From a virus, in the IMG/VR virus record IMGVR_UViG_3300003267_000152, positions 1 through 35,943 of that record: a stretch of 35,943 nucleotides of DNA. One strand, written 5' to 3'. Shown here one piece after another: positions 9,901-17,578 of the stretch. The translations under genes were made by a program, and so were the position numbers. The notes beneath the pieces are model-generated. The model was not told the origin of the DNA. It ran no database searches and worked only from the letters and a program-made list of their open reading frames with translations. The stretch's first letter is position 1; every line of letters starts with the position of its first letter.

Positions 9901-10237
9901 GGCGCGCGGCCTCGACGATGGACGGCATGGTCAGGCGCCACGACTCGATGCCGTCTTCGTCGTTGCGGTCCATCAGCGCGCGGACCTGCGCGTAGGCGAA
10001 GGGTTCGCGGCGAATGTCCCCGACCCAGGCCGCCGGCTCCTTGGTCAGCCCCTCGATGAGGGATTGGCGGCGCTTGCTGGCCTCGCCGCGCCAAAGGTCT
10101 TCGGACCAAGACTGGTCTTCGGACACGAACCCCGCGAGCGTCGCCTGAAAGCCGACCTTCCACGGGAGCGGAGCATCCTCCTCGGCGACGAACGGGCGGA
10201 GCTTGGCCTCCTGGACCTGGTCGAGCTCGCCGCTCAC
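6965..10237 (-). CDS. polyvalent protein: DdrB/ParB-like domain plus zeta-toxin-like kinase domain
   Basis: 1090 residues from a GTG overlapping the upstream TGA (GTGA). Residues 1-330 are mostly helical and resemble internal virion proteins. Residues about 355-475 form a ParB/sulfiredoxin-like domain of the DdrB type, with the hallmark RFIVDGHQRLGLAKRA (403-418). A helical part follows. Residues about 735-915 form a zeta-toxin-like P-loop kinase: Walker A GGGGSGKS (743-750), RIDPDDVKV, VVHEEGSALAKRAL, YDRTMSD and R..GRFVP. Zeta toxins phosphorylate UDP-N-acetyl sugars and block wall synthesis. A Gly/Ala linker (930-985) precedes an acidic helical tail. Lying among ejection proteins, it may be packaged and injected. 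Activity and target are inferred, not shown; it may instead be a general small-molecule or protein kinase. Confidence 0.8.
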   Translation of the reverse strand: MSGELDQVQEAKLRPFVAEEDAPLPWKVGFQATLAGFVSEDQSWSEDLWRGEASKRRQSLIEGLTKEPAAWVGDIRREPFAYAQVRALMDRNDEDGIESWRLTMPSIVEAARRMRELEARFPNAGISDRELKLWTQETAATLRQLAESDAAKAPASSRLVGVLTGAITDPLVATTLPFGAAPAVEAVGARAIARTALKVGATEAGIQGALQVPIQAQVFDFKAELGSPYEVSDAALNVLAAGLGAGVLRATGSALSDSLRGLKPVDRAKKLLELYRERRAAGDALTDEVEDAAEDVAEALELAETNPFPVEAMPTHAAAAAQARAQADAMRPVDVSELVSQAGGRSGQPELLDPAGIQVDAKAFQFKGGGDAQGVTRALQGVTRWEPMRANNVIVYETKAGERFIVDGHQRLGLAKRAIATGQDPAEVKLFGFVLREADGVTRGTARRLAAIKNIAEGTGTAVDAAKVLREAGEHVDLNLPPNSAIVRDANGLAKLGDVPFLAVVNEVVEPRYGAIVGDLIKGEKEQTAVIGLLRDAEPANEVQARMMVEQARAAGFERATTDDLFGTMEVAQSLFKERAVVFDRVVRMLRRDKSTFGTLEQRAGLIAEEGNVLNAEANARRAAEAGELAAALAREANLKGPVSDALTAAAKALKDGASREQAAEQFLKAVRESKPRRVELPGAPKAQAFKEALPSDDPLLTPTHTIDTPEREAFREKVVKAILKGGKATKKGERPVAYVMAGGGGSGKSFILRSLEDQLPDGAVRIDPDDVKVNRIPEFKRIAETGDWRASAVVHEEGSALAKRALAEAIKRRYPIVYDRTMSDGAKGVKELQALKDAGYEVRLVGVGVADREVAWSRAIARGERTGRFVPRDDFDRAHDGFARAWQQYVDVVDEFRLYDNTDAPVLVARKLGDGDLEVADASLYNRLRGGESDEGQAGQEAGAGRADQGRDGPEAAGQGARGAEGAGARGGQAGEGAGARPAELTPAGARLELEGDLELARGDAEASPTDLTDYLGDDAARAVSEVEDQYTQTLAEQGDLLEVPDRIVQTDRGLEVETRLAGERVAELAQEEQALAAIRLCAVGGEGG
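7279..7434 (-). CDS. overprinted small basic protein inside the polyvalent gene
   Basis: 51 residues in a different frame from the host gene, entirely within it. The ATG at 7434 is preceded by a strong ribosome site, AGGAGGTG, with a 6-base gap. The product (MKVKPVKKLAPDALTKAV at the start, ending VLDRPS) is lysine-rich and helical with ordinary amino acid use. The host frame over the same bases is an odd Gly/Gln/Ala-rich string. That contrast suggests this small frame is the constrained one. Function is unknown; it could be a small DNA-binding or chaperone-like protein, or an antidote-type partner of the kinase domain encoded just upstream. This is a call from ribosome site and composition only. 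Confidence 0.5.
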   Translation of the reverse strand: MKVKPVKKLAPDALTKAVTDPKRQAKALAAQKAQELEEGRPVKGPVLDRPS

Positions 10238-12357
10238 GGCGCGTCGTACCAGCGCAGCACGAAGGGCTCGCCGTCGTCCTTGAGCAGGTAGCGGTTGCCG
10301 CGGGCATCGTTGGCCGAGGAGAGGCTGACCAGGAAGCGCCCGCGGCCGATGCCGACGAGGCGACCCTTGGAGAGCGTGAGCTCGCGCGCGGTCTCGCCGT
10401 CGAGACCCGCGACGTCCTCGAACAGCGCCGGCGGCAAGCCCTTCATCCACGTCTTGAACTTGCTGGTGTCGACGCCGGGCGCCGGCGACGGGAAGACCGA
10501 GAGCCCGCCGCCGCTCGACCAGCTCGCCATGCCGCCGGTGACGTCCTGGATGGCCTGCTGGAGCCGGCCGGTGTTGAGCACGCCGCTCGAGTCGCCGGCG
10601 ACCTGGGACCGGCGCGCGTACAGCGCGAGCACGGTGTCGACCACGGGCTCGGGGTCGGCGTAGCCGGCGCGGAGCTGCGCGAGCTGCGGGCGCAGCACCT
10701 CGTCGCTCGGGACCAGCTTCTTGTCGGCCGCGACCAGGTCGAGGCCCATCAGCGCCTCGCGCGCCACGTCGAGCCCGGCCTGCGGGTCGGAGCCGACCGA
10801 GCCGATGAACGCCAGCGTCTTGTAGCCCTGCTTGTGGAGCTGCTCCATGACGTCGGGGAACTGCCGCGGGCCGAACGCATCGGCCAGCGAACCGAGGAGC
10901 TGCGCGCGCTCTGCGGCCGGGCTGTTGTTGAGCGCCGAGCCGAGGGCCGTGGTCTCCTGCTTGGTGAGCGGCGAGACCTGGCGGCCGTAGTGCGCGCTCG
11001 CCACGCGCGCGGCATCGCTGCGCGCCGCGACCGCGTCGGCCAGGGCATCGGGGTTGCCGAAGTCGAGCGGCGGCAACGGCGGAGCGATGCCCTGCTTGAC
11101 CGCGTAGCCCATCGGGTCTTCGGCGAGCGCCTGGGTCGCGCGGTCGTGGACCTTCTGGAACGCCTGGAGCTGCGCCGCCTCGACGGGCTTGACCTTGCGC
11201 TTGCGGAGCTCCGCCTCGCGCTCGCGCAGCCAGGCTTCCTGCTGGACCGGCGAGAGCTTGGCGAACTGCGCGCCCTGGCGCGCCATCATCGCCCCCTTCC
11301 GCACCTCGAGCTCGAGGTCGGTCCCCTCGCTGGCCTTGACCAGCTCGTCGAGCCCCTCGACCTCGAAGCCGGCCTCGAGCGCGCCCTTCGCGTCCTGCCA
11401 GTCGTCGCGCAGCTTCTTCTCGCGCGCGACGCGCTCGGCGTCGACGATGGCCTTGGCGCGCGCCTTGTCGGCGTTCTCGCGGGCGAGAATCGCATTCATG
11501 CGCGCGAGCGCGCGGTCGCGCTGCTCCGGCTCGAGCTCGGCCAGCGCCTTGTCCTCGCCGGTCTCGAGCTTGTCGAGCCGCGCGTTGGCCTTCTCCAGGT
11601 CGCCCTCTCCGACCAGGCGCTCGAAGCTGCCGATGACGCTCTCGACCTCGACCTCGGTGTCCAGGTCGCGGAGCATCTTGTCGGCGACCACGGGGTCGAG
11701 CGCGCCGTTGGGGTTGTCCTTGGTACGGCGCGCGCCGGCGATGACGGCGCGGTAGCGTTCCTGCTCGAGGAGCAGCTCGTCGAGGTCGCCATTGCGCGCG
11801 GCCTTGAGCGCGCCGCCGCGGAAGGTCTCGGTGCTCTGCGCGAGCTCGGCCTCGGCCTCGTCGAGCGCGACCTTGCGGCCACGGTCCAGGACTCGGTTGC
11901 GACGATTGCCGGCCTGGAGCTCGAACTCCTGCTCGAGCTCGGCGCGCACGCTCTCGTCGGCGCGCTCCACCAGCTCTCGACGGAGCTCGGTCGCCAGCAC
12001 GTCGAACTTCGCCGGGTCGTTACCTGCGTCGCCCTCGTACTGGTCGAGCTTGGTGGTGAGGTCAGCCGAGAGGCTGGCGCGATGCGCGGCCAGGGCCGCC
12101 TCGTTGTAGGTGCGGCCGTAGACGCCGACCGCGTTCTTGCGGAGCTCCGGCTTCTTGGTCTTGTCGGCGCCCGCGGCGGTGCCCGCCTTCTTGGCCTTCT
12201 CGGCGATGAGCGGCGCGGCGAACTCCGCGGCGGTGTCGCGGAACTTGCCGAACAGCTCGCCGAGGCTCTGCTGCTGGCGCACGATAGCGCTCATGCCGCT
12301 CAAGCGGTCTTCGACCTGGCCCTGGGGCTCGCGCTGGTAGCGGGGAGGGGCGGGCAT
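10234..12357 (-). CDS. internal virion protein (T7 gp15-like position)
   Basis: 707 residues, strongly charged and helical. The first 450 residues are a long array of Glu/Arg/Ala-rich helices (for example RVAREKKLRDDWQDAKGAL) that probably form coiled coils or a helical tube. The C-terminal 250 residues are more globular and end in LLKDDGEPFVLRWYDAP. No enzyme motif is seen. The location after the small gp14-like protein and before the two large inner proteins matches the T7 order of core proteins that line the ejection channel. It overlaps the next gene by 4 bases (GTGA). Sequence alone does not give its exact role. Confidence 0.68.
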   Translation of the reverse strand: MPAPPRYQREPQGQVEDRLSGMSAIVRQQQSLGELFGKFRDTAAEFAAPLIAEKAKKAGTAAGADKTKKPELRKNAVGVYGRTYNEAALAAHRASLSADLTTKLDQYEGDAGNDPAKFDVLATELRRELVERADESVRAELEQEFELQAGNRRNRVLDRGRKVALDEAEAELAQSTETFRGGALKAARNGDLDELLLEQERYRAVIAGARRTKDNPNGALDPVVADKMLRDLDTEVEVESVIGSFERLVGEGDLEKANARLDKLETGEDKALAELEPEQRDRALARMNAILARENADKARAKAIVDAERVAREKKLRDDWQDAKGALEAGFEVEGLDELVKASEGTDLELEVRKGAMMARQGAQFAKLSPVQQEAWLREREAELRKRKVKPVEAAQLQAFQKVHDRATQALAEDPMGYAVKQGIAPPLPPLDFGNPDALADAVAARSDAARVASAHYGRQVSPLTKQETTALGSALNNSPAAERAQLLGSLADAFGPRQFPDVMEQLHKQGYKTLAFIGSVGSDPQAGLDVAREALMGLDLVAADKKLVPSDEVLRPQLAQLRAGYADPEPVVDTVLALYARRSQVAGDSSGVLNTGRLQQAIQDVTGGMASWSSGGGLSVFPSPAPGVDTSKFKTWMKGLPPALFEDVAGLDGETARELTLSKGRLVGIGRGRFLVSLSSANDARGNRYLLKDDGEPFVLRWYDAP

Positions 12358-12360
12358 CGG

Positions 12361-12783
12361 TCAGCCGTACAGCTTCGTCACGGTGGCCGTGGTGTCGGCG
12401 AGCGAACCGATGGCGCCGTAGGTGCCCGCGCGGCGCGCAGCGCCGCCCTGCGCGATGAGCAGGTTGCGCGAGCGCGAGGTGCGGTACTGGTCCGCGAAGC
12501 TGTCGAGCTGTGCCTGCTGGACGTCGGACTTGGTGATGGCGAGGCGCGAACCGGAGCCAGGGTCGATGTTGCCCTTCGCCGAGTGGACGGTCTGGAGCGA
12601 GAGCGCGTTGATGAGGCGACGCTTGCGCTCGATTTCGCGCTGCTTGAGCGCGTCCTTCTCGGCCTTCGCCTGCTCCTTGTACATCGACTCCTGGAACTTG
12701 CCGGAGTCGTAGGCGGCCTTGGCCTGGATGGCACCGCCGACGACGGTCGCACCCACCAGAAGCGGCAACGCAAAGGCGCCCAT
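12361..12783 (-). CDS. internal virion protein (T7 gp14-like)
   Basis: 140 residues with a good ribosome site (GGGAGG) before the ATG. Residues 3-24 are a hydrophobic segment (ALPLLVGATVVGGAIQAKAA). A basic coiled-coil region follows (KAEKDALKQREIERKRR, residues 40-56), then a Ser/Ala/Gly-rich tail. Small podovirus inner proteins of this design form the outer-membrane part of the ejection channel. It follows the nozzle gene by one base and precedes the other ejection proteins, as in T7. The family assignment rests on architecture and order. Confidence 0.72.
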   Translation of the reverse strand: MGAFALPLLVGATVVGGAIQAKAAYDSGKFQESMYKEQAKAEKDALKQREIERKRRLINALSLQTVHSAKGNIDPGSGSRLAITKSDVQQAQLDSFADQYRTSRSRNLLIAQGGAARRAGTYGAIGSLADTTATVTKLYG

Positions 12784-15294
12784 CTACCCTCCCTCGGTCT
12801 CGAGCTGGAGGTCGAGCCCCTGGACCTCGAACGGCATGGGGTCGACTTGGTCGATAGTGTACGTCAGCGGCTCCCAGGTCCAGTTGGTCGAGTCGTCGAT
12901 TTCCTTGGCGCCGGTGAACGCCGCCGGCGCGGCATCGAACTGGCCGAGGTCCGTCCGCAGGTCGATGAGCTCGCGGCCGTTCACCCGAACGCCGAGGCTC
13001 TGGTAGACCTGGAGCTTGGCCTTGACCACCCGCTTCTTTCGGAGCAGGTAGTCGCCGTCCTGGAGCTGGACGTTGAGCGGCATGGTCGTAATGACCGGGT
13101 TCCAATCGAAGCCGACCTCGTAGGCCGAGACCGCGTAGGCCGCGTTGCCGGCGCCTGCGGTCAGCGCGACGTCGTTGAGGGTCTTGCCGTCGGCCCGGCA
13201 GCGAACCGTCGCCGTGAGGTTGGCGCGGCCGGTGGCGATGGTCGTCGCTGCCGGGCCGTTGGTGCCCTGGTAGGCCGAGTCGAGGTAGTAGCTCTCGCTG
13301 TACTCCTCGAGGTCGAGCTCGGCGACGCCGTTGATGGTGCGCTGGACCGCCAGGTAGATGACCTCGCCGACCACGCCGACCGCCTTGAACAGGCCCGGGT
13401 TGTTGGCCGTGCCGGTGGTCCACTTGACCCAGGCGTTCACGTCCTGGGAGCGGATGGTGTTGAGCACCGCCATCGTGCCGTCGGTGTTGACGACGAGGAT
13501 GAGGTTGGAGTCGTCGCTGCTCGAGCCCTGGAAGCCGGCCAGGTCGACGATGCCGTTGAGCAGGTGCGACGCCATGATGGAGAGCGGCGGCGCGCCGTAG
13601 GCTTCCTCCTCCTGGCCGAAGACGAACGAGCGGAGCACCTTGCCCGTGCGCTGGACGAACGAGGTCGCGCCGTCGATGTTGACCGGCCGGATGCGCTTGC
13701 TGCCGAACTTGGTCTGGAGCGAGAGGAAGCCGTTGCCCGGCGTGATGGGCGCCTCGGTGAAGTAGAGCTCCGCGCCGGTGGTGAAGACCTGACAGTCGCG
13801 CCCGCCGACGATGTTCTGGATGCCGTTGAACTGGTCGGTCGCCAGCGTGAACTGGATGGGGTCGTCGTCGAGCCCCTCGCTGGTCTCGAAGTCGAAGTAG
13901 CTCGAGCTGCGGGACGCGAACACCGTGGTCGGCAGGCTCTTGGTGCCGCCGAACCAGAGGCGCGCTTCATGGAACGCGACCGAGCGCGGGTAGCCACGGG
14001 CCGCGCTCCACGCCTTCTCGGTCCGCGGCACGCCGTCAGCGACCGCCGTGACCGCGATGCGGTTGGCGCTGTTGCCCGTGACGGGCACGCCAATCATCAG
14101 GTCGTAGTCGTCGGCGCTGTCCTCGGCGAAGGTGAGGCGGTAGGTCAGCGCGCCGGTGCGGCTCACGCTCACGCCCGCGGTGCCGGTGGTCCAGCACGCC
14201 TGGACCTCGCGGCGGATGTTCTCCATCGTCTTGTTCTGCTGCGCCGCGTTCGCATCGCCGGCGTAAACAATGTCGCCAGAGAGCGCGCCGTCGACGTCGA
14301 GCTTGAACTTGTCGCCTGCGGCCCACGCGCCGCCGGTGAGCTGAATGTCCTGCTGTTCGGAGGTCGGCGTCGGGGAGCTGGTGTCGTTGTAGTCGACCAT
14401 CGGCCAGCTCGAGAAGGGCACGTCGTCGACGTACCAGACCGTGCCGGCGGTGCCGCGGAGCAGGCGCAGCGGATGGACGTCTTCATGGACGAAGATGCCG
14501 GTGTTGAGCGCCTGGGCGTAGTCGACGTCGGCGAGCTGCGCCGAGGTGAACGGCGAGCGCACGTTGGCGACCACCGCGCCCGCGCTGTAGACCGCGATGT
14601 TGCGGTCGGTCAGCGCGAGCAGGTAGCCGGTCGAGGTGTTGAACTCGAACGGGAGCAGCCGCCCGACCGAGACCGTGGTGGTCTCGACCCACAGGCTGAA
14701 CTCCTTGAGGATGACCTGCGCGGTGGTGAGGTCGGTCGCGCCGACGCGCGCGATGCGCCAGTAGCGCGCGGTGACGCCGGTGCCGGCGCTGCCGCGGCGG
14801 TAGGTGCGCGAGGTCGAGTCGACGCGCTCGAGCGCGGAGCCGAGCGTGTTGAAGGTGACGTTGTCGGTCGACCATTGGATGACGAACTCGGTCGAGACCG
14901 CGCTCGCCAGGACGTCGAGCTTGATGCCGTGCGCGTCCGCGTAGTTGACCTTCTGGGCGCTGCCGAGGTCGTAGTGGACCACGACGTAGGGGTTGATGAC
15001 GCCGATGTTGACCGTGGTGTCGACCACGGTGGACTCGTCGTTGTCGTTGGCGTTCGCGGTGGTGCCGCCTTGCGGGCACGTGATGGTCATGCCGGTCAGG
15101 CGCGTGAGCGTGAACGGGAGCCGGTCGCGGAAGCGCAGGCCGCCACGGCGCCGCGCGCCGCCCTGGGGGCGGATGACGATGTTGGTGCCGACCGAGCACC
15201 CGCTGTAATACTGGCGCAGATCGGCGCGCGCGGCCATCAGCGGCGAGAGCACGCCGCTGGCGAAGTGCGTCTGGAGGTAGTGGGCGCGGCCCAC
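12784..15294 (-). CDS. tail tubular protein B (nozzle), with discoidin-like insertion
   Basis: 836 residues; the GTG overlaps the TAG of the tubular A gene (TAGTG). The N-terminus has the nozzle signature: GVLSPLMAARADLRQYYSG, then RPQGGARRRGGLRF and, further on, GRLLPFEFN and SPFTSAQLADVDYAQ. The second half carries the usual VLRSFVFGQEEEAYG and DLAGFQGSS phrases. The protein forms the distal tail tube through which DNA exits. Residues about 60-208, between the RRxGG and LLPFEF motifs, are extra relative to the plain T7 layout. They look like an F5/8 type C (discoidin) beta-sandwich: HYDLGSAQKVNYADAHG, EFVIQWSTDNVTF and TARYWRIARVG. Confidence 0.9.
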   Translation of the reverse strand: MGRAHYLQTHFASGVLSPLMAARADLRQYYSGCSVGTNIVIRPQGGARRRGGLRFRDRLPFTLTRLTGMTITCPQGGTTANANDNDESTVVDTTVNIGVINPYVVVHYDLGSAQKVNYADAHGIKLDVLASAVSTEFVIQWSTDNVTFNTLGSALERVDSTSRTYRRGSAGTGVTARYWRIARVGATDLTTAQVILKEFSLWVETTTVSVGRLLPFEFNTSTGYLLALTDRNIAVYSAGAVVANVRSPFTSAQLADVDYAQALNTGIFVHEDVHPLRLLRGTAGTVWYVDDVPFSSWPMVDYNDTSSPTPTSEQQDIQLTGGAWAAGDKFKLDVDGALSGDIVYAGDANAAQQNKTMENIRREVQACWTTGTAGVSVSRTGALTYRLTFAEDSADDYDLMIGVPVTGNSANRIAVTAVADGVPRTEKAWSAARGYPRSVAFHEARLWFGGTKSLPTTVFASRSSSYFDFETSEGLDDDPIQFTLATDQFNGIQNIVGGRDCQVFTTGAELYFTEAPITPGNGFLSLQTKFGSKRIRPVNIDGATSFVQRTGKVLRSFVFGQEEEAYGAPPLSIMASHLLNGIVDLAGFQGSSSDDSNLILVVNTDGTMAVLNTIRSQDVNAWVKWTTGTANNPGLFKAVGVVGEVIYLAVQRTINGVAELDLEEYSESYYLDSAYQGTNGPAATTIATGRANLTATVRCRADGKTLNDVALTAGAGNAAYAVSAYEVGFDWNPVITTMPLNVQLQDGDYLLRKKRVVKAKLQVYQSLGVRVNGRELIDLRTDLGQFDAAPAAFTGAKEIDDSTNWTWEPLTYTIDQVDPMPFEVQGLDLQLETEGG

Positions 15295-15863
15295 TACCGG
15301 ACCTCGGTGAAGGGCGAGCTCTGGACCGCAATGTTGGGCCGACCCTGCGCGTCAGCCCATTGGGCGCGGCCGAGCTGGTAGACGTAGTCGCGGCGCGCCG
15401 ATTCCTTCTTCTCGAGCGAGCCCGTGAGCGGCAGCGCCATTTCCAGCGTCATGCGCGCGACGAGCAGCTCGTAGAAGTAGGGCGGCGTCTTGCCGAGCCC
15501 GACGTCGGGCTTGTAGATGTAGTCGAGCGCGAGGCCGCTGGTGTTGCTGTAGAGCTTGTCGCCGACGATTTGGTAGTTGACGCCGCGCGGGTAGACCGCA
15601 ACCGCCATGACCATATCGGCCGGCAGGGTGTACTGGTAGCTGTACTCGTTGAGCGGGACCGCGACGTCCTGCGAGAGCGTGACCTTCTTGAGCGCGAAGC
15701 GCCACAGCGTCGCGGCGAGCTCGTTCTCGTAGGTGCGCTCGAACAAGTTGAGGCCGACCTGGACGCCGTAGCGGTCGTCAGACTCCGAGGTCGGGGGCTT
15801 CTCGCCGAGCTTCACGCACGCCGAGGCGATGACCTTGAGCCTGCTCGCGCCTTCAATGGGCAT
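15294..15863 (-). CDS. tail tubular protein A (gatekeeper)
   Basis: 189 residues, within the usual size of T7 gp11-like proteins. The start ATG follows AGGAGCTGACC, a good ribosome site. Family features are the N-terminal INxA-type helix (RLKVIASACVKLGE), ERTYENELAATLWRFALKK (residues 42-60), YQYTLPADM and a helical C-terminus (ARRDYVYQLGRAQWADA). The protein forms a ring between portal and nozzle and closes the head after packaging. It is followed at once by the nozzle gene with overlapping stop and start, as expected for two proteins assembled in fixed ratio. Confidence 0.9.
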   Translation of the reverse strand: MPIEGASRLKVIASACVKLGEKPPTSESDDRYGVQVGLNLFERTYENELAATLWRFALKKVTLSQDVAVPLNEYSYQYTLPADMVMAVAVYPRGVNYQIVGDKLYSNTSGLALDYIYKPDVGLGKTPPYFYELLVARMTLEMALPLTGSLEKKESARRDYVYQLGRAQWADAQGRPNIAVQSSPFTEVR

Positions 15864-15865
15864 GG

Positions 15866-16081
15866 TCAGCTCCTACCGTGGGCCAGGGTCTCCAGCGAGT
15901 CGACGCGCTTCGCCAGCGAATCGTACCGCTCCTTGGAACGTTCCTCATGCTGCTCGAGGCGCTCGCGGTAGACCGCGAGGTCGCGCACCAGGCCGACGAG
16001 GACGATGCCGACCCAGGCTTGGAAAGCGGTGAACAGGCCGAGGGCGAACAGGATGACTCCCACGAACCACTCCGGTACCAC
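15866..16081 (-). CDS. small membrane protein with coiled coil; holin candidate
   Basis: 71 residues from a GTG with AAGGAG six bases upstream. Residues 5-32 are hydrophobic (FVGVILFALGLFTAFQAWVGIVLVG), long enough for one membrane helix or a tight hairpin. A charged helical tail follows (RLEQHEERSKERYDSLAKRVDSLE) that would form a coiled coil. Three bases separate it from the tubular A gene. The design suits a class III-like holin, a lysis regulator or a small virion membrane protein. No holin signature can be confirmed. It lies in the late operon, where lysis proteins may be expressed. Confidence 0.62.
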   Translation of the reverse strand: MVPEWFVGVILFALGLFTAFQAWVGIVLVGLVRDLAVYRERLEQHEERSKERYDSLAKRVDSLETLAHGRS

Positions 16082-16109
16082 GTCGACTCCTTCGGTTGCC
16101 CTTCAAGGT

Positions 16110-16148
16110 GAAGGCGGACCAGCTCCCAGGAGAAGCTGGCCCGCCTTC
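16110..16148 (-). terminator. strong inverted repeat between decoration-like and membrane-protein genes
   Basis: Two 15-base arms (16110-16124 and 16134-16148) pair with one mismatch around a 9-base loop. It lies in the 89-base gap between two late genes transcribed leftwards. There is no T-run on either side, so it may act as a weak terminator, a processing site or an mRNA end stabiliser that lets capsid and decoration messages exceed tail messages. Confidence 0.4.
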
Positions 16149-16170
16149 GGTCTGACCGCAGGGGGGCAGG

Positions 16171-16449
16171 TCAGTCGGTGTCGGTCGTGCCCACCGCCAG
16201 GCCGTCGCGGACGTCGACGGTCGTGCCGTCGTTCGCGTCGACGTGGAGGAAGTAGACCTGCGGCGTGCCGCCGGTGTCGAGCGTCGCCATGATGACGTCG
16301 CCGACCTTGAGGTCCGCCGCCGCCGCGTTGAAGTAGCCGGCGGTGTTGACCGTGGCGACCGTGTCGGCGCTCTTGTACGCCCACAGGGTCGGGAAGTTGC
16401 TGTTGGCGTGCGCGCTGATGCGCGCGAGCCCGGGGTGCGAGTAGGCCAT
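16171..16449 (-). CDS. head decoration / head-fibre-like structural protein
   Basis: 92 residues. The sequence begins MAYSHPGLARISAHANSN and continues with LWAYKSADTVATVNTAGYF and LKVGDVIMATLD. This 'A-TVNTAGYFN...LKVGD' pattern recurs in small virion proteins encoded next to the major capsid gene in many podoviruses. It is predicted to be a beta-barrel that sits on the capsid or carries fibres. It lies directly downstream of the capsid gene, separated by an 85-base gap with a hairpin. The ribosome site is weak (GAGAG region). Confidence 0.68.
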   Translation of the reverse strand: MAYSHPGLARISAHANSNFPTLWAYKSADTVATVNTAGYFNAAAADLKVGDVIMATLDTGGTPQVYFLHVDANDGTTVDVRDGLAVGTTDTD

Positions 16450-16478
16450 GTTTGCGGTTCCGCTCTCTTGAGGGAGGA

Positions 16479-16501
16479 CCGGGGGCCTTGCGGGCCCCCG
16501 G
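16479..16501 (-). terminator. GC hairpin after capsid gene
   Basis: A perfect 9-base stem, CCGGGGGCC at 16479-16487 with GGCCCCCGG at 16493-16501, around a 5-base loop. It lies in the gap downstream of the capsid stop. No T-run follows on the minus strand. A partial terminator or mRNA stabilising hairpin that keeps capsid expression above that of distal genes is likely. Confidence 0.42.
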
Positions 16502-16534
16502 AGTCCCGGGGGTTTCGTTCAGGGTGGAGAGCGG

Positions 16535-17377
16535 TCAGCTCTCGTAGGTCTGGACCTTGACGACGCCGTCGCCATCGCGCGAGACCGCGCCGGCCTTCAT
16601 CATCCCGTTGACGAGCCAGCTCGTCTTGGTCGGGATGTAGTTGACCTCGGTCTTCACATCGATGCCGATGGCGAGGCCGACCGCGCTCTTGTGGTAGGCC
16701 CAACCGTCACGGGTGTTGCCCGTCAGCGTGAGGCCGCCCTCGGAGCGGGTCTCGATGCTGTGGAAGGCGAAGCCCATGAAGGTGTTGACCTCGCCCTGGA
16801 CCAGCGCCTTCACGCTGTTGTAGTCGTTGGAGCCGACCTCGGTCTGGGCGAGCGCGCTCTCGAGGCCCACCGCCGAGTGGAGCAGGTGGCGGTCGGTCGA
16901 GGGCACGCCCTTGTCGTTGAGGTAGCGCGCGGCGCGGCGCATCTTCGCGGTGTTGAGGTCCGTGTTGGCGCCGCCGATGGCGACGGTCACGGTGCCGGCC
17001 GGCGACGCCTCGGCGGCGAGCGCGGCGATGACGAGCTGGTCGAGGCGGCGGCCGAGGGCCGACGTCACGACGTAAGCGAGCTCCTTCTGCTCGTCGAAGT
17101 TGACCGTGGCCGCGTCGAAGACGTCGGTGTACTCCGGCGCGTTCCAGTTGGCGAGCGTCGCCGTCTGGGTGGAGTGGCTGACGTCCATCGGGGTCACGTC
17201 CGCCTGGGAGGGCTTCTGGTTCGCCAGGCCCTTGCCCATCTTGCGGAACTTGTAGGTGTCGCCGACGACGTTGGTGCGGACGGTGACGGTGGGACGGAGG
17301 CCGCCGGCGGTCTGGAACGCCTGCTTGACCTCGTTGTCGAACTCGGTCTTGGCGACCGAGGAAAGGGTCTTGGACAT
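16535..17377 (-). CDS. major capsid protein (HK97 fold, podovirus type)
   Basis: 280 residues, short for an HK97-fold capsid but usual for this podovirus group. The start lies at MSKTLSSVAKTEFDNEVKQAFQ. Recognisable blocks are VVGDTYKFRKMGKGLANQK, a DVSHSTQTATLANWNAPEYTD strand region, the long spine-like helix ELAYVVTSALGRRLDQLVIAAL (about residues 95-116) and a C-terminal ...VNYIPTKTSWLV. It is placed between scaffold and tail genes, as expected. A 241-base leader with a promoter candidate, a hairpin and a DnaA box lies upstream, suggesting separate strong expression. The ribosome site (GGGAG, 11 bases away) is only moderate. Confidence 0.87.
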   Translation of the reverse strand: MSKTLSSVAKTEFDNEVKQAFQTAGGLRPTVTVRTNVVGDTYKFRKMGKGLANQKPSQADVTPMDVSHSTQTATLANWNAPEYTDVFDAATVNFDEQKELAYVVTSALGRRLDQLVIAALAAEASPAGTVTVAIGGANTDLNTAKMRRAARYLNDKGVPSTDRHLLHSAVGLESALAQTEVGSNDYNSVKALVQGEVNTFMGFAFHSIETRSEGGLTLTGNTRDGWAYHKSAVGLAIGIDVKTEVNYIPTKTSWLVNGMMKAGAVSRDGDGVVKVQTYES

Positions 17378-17553
17378 GATGACGAACTCCCGTGTGCGCC
17401 CGGCGCGCGACCATCGCTCGCCTGTGGCGTTGAACCCGTTGCTCTACGCTTCGGGCCGGGTGTCCGTGAGGGCCGGCGCCTTGCGAGGTCCGCCCTCGCC
17501 TGGCGCTTCTCGCTCGGCGGGCCTCTCTCGAGGGTGTCCGCTTCGCTTGAAGC

Positions 17554-17577
17554 CCCCGGCGGCGTGACCCGCCGGGG
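17554..17577 (-). terminator. hairpin in capsid gene leader
   Basis: CCCCGGCGG (17554-17562) pairs with CCGCCGGGG (17569-17577) over a 6-base loop. It is downstream of the scaffold gene and immediately downstream of the capsid promoter candidate. It could be a scaffold-operon terminator or a 5' stabiliser of capsid mRNA. No T-run is seen. Confidence 0.38.
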
Positions 17578-17578
17578 T

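Noticed and set aside
6917-10291. Plus-strand open frame of over 1100 codons opposite the polyvalent gene
   Set aside because: Antisense shadow in high-GC DNA; the minus-strand product contains clear P-loop and ParB motifs.
10238-10450. 71-codon N-terminal extension of the polyvalent protein
   Set aside because: Arg/Pro/Gly-rich shadow of the overlapping inner virion gene; the GTG at 10237 is coupled to its stop.
10834-15381. Plus-strand open frame of about 1500 codons opposite inner virion and nozzle genes
   Set aside because: Composition is Leu/Arg/Asp/Val-rich without motifs, and it spans several well-supported minus-strand genes.
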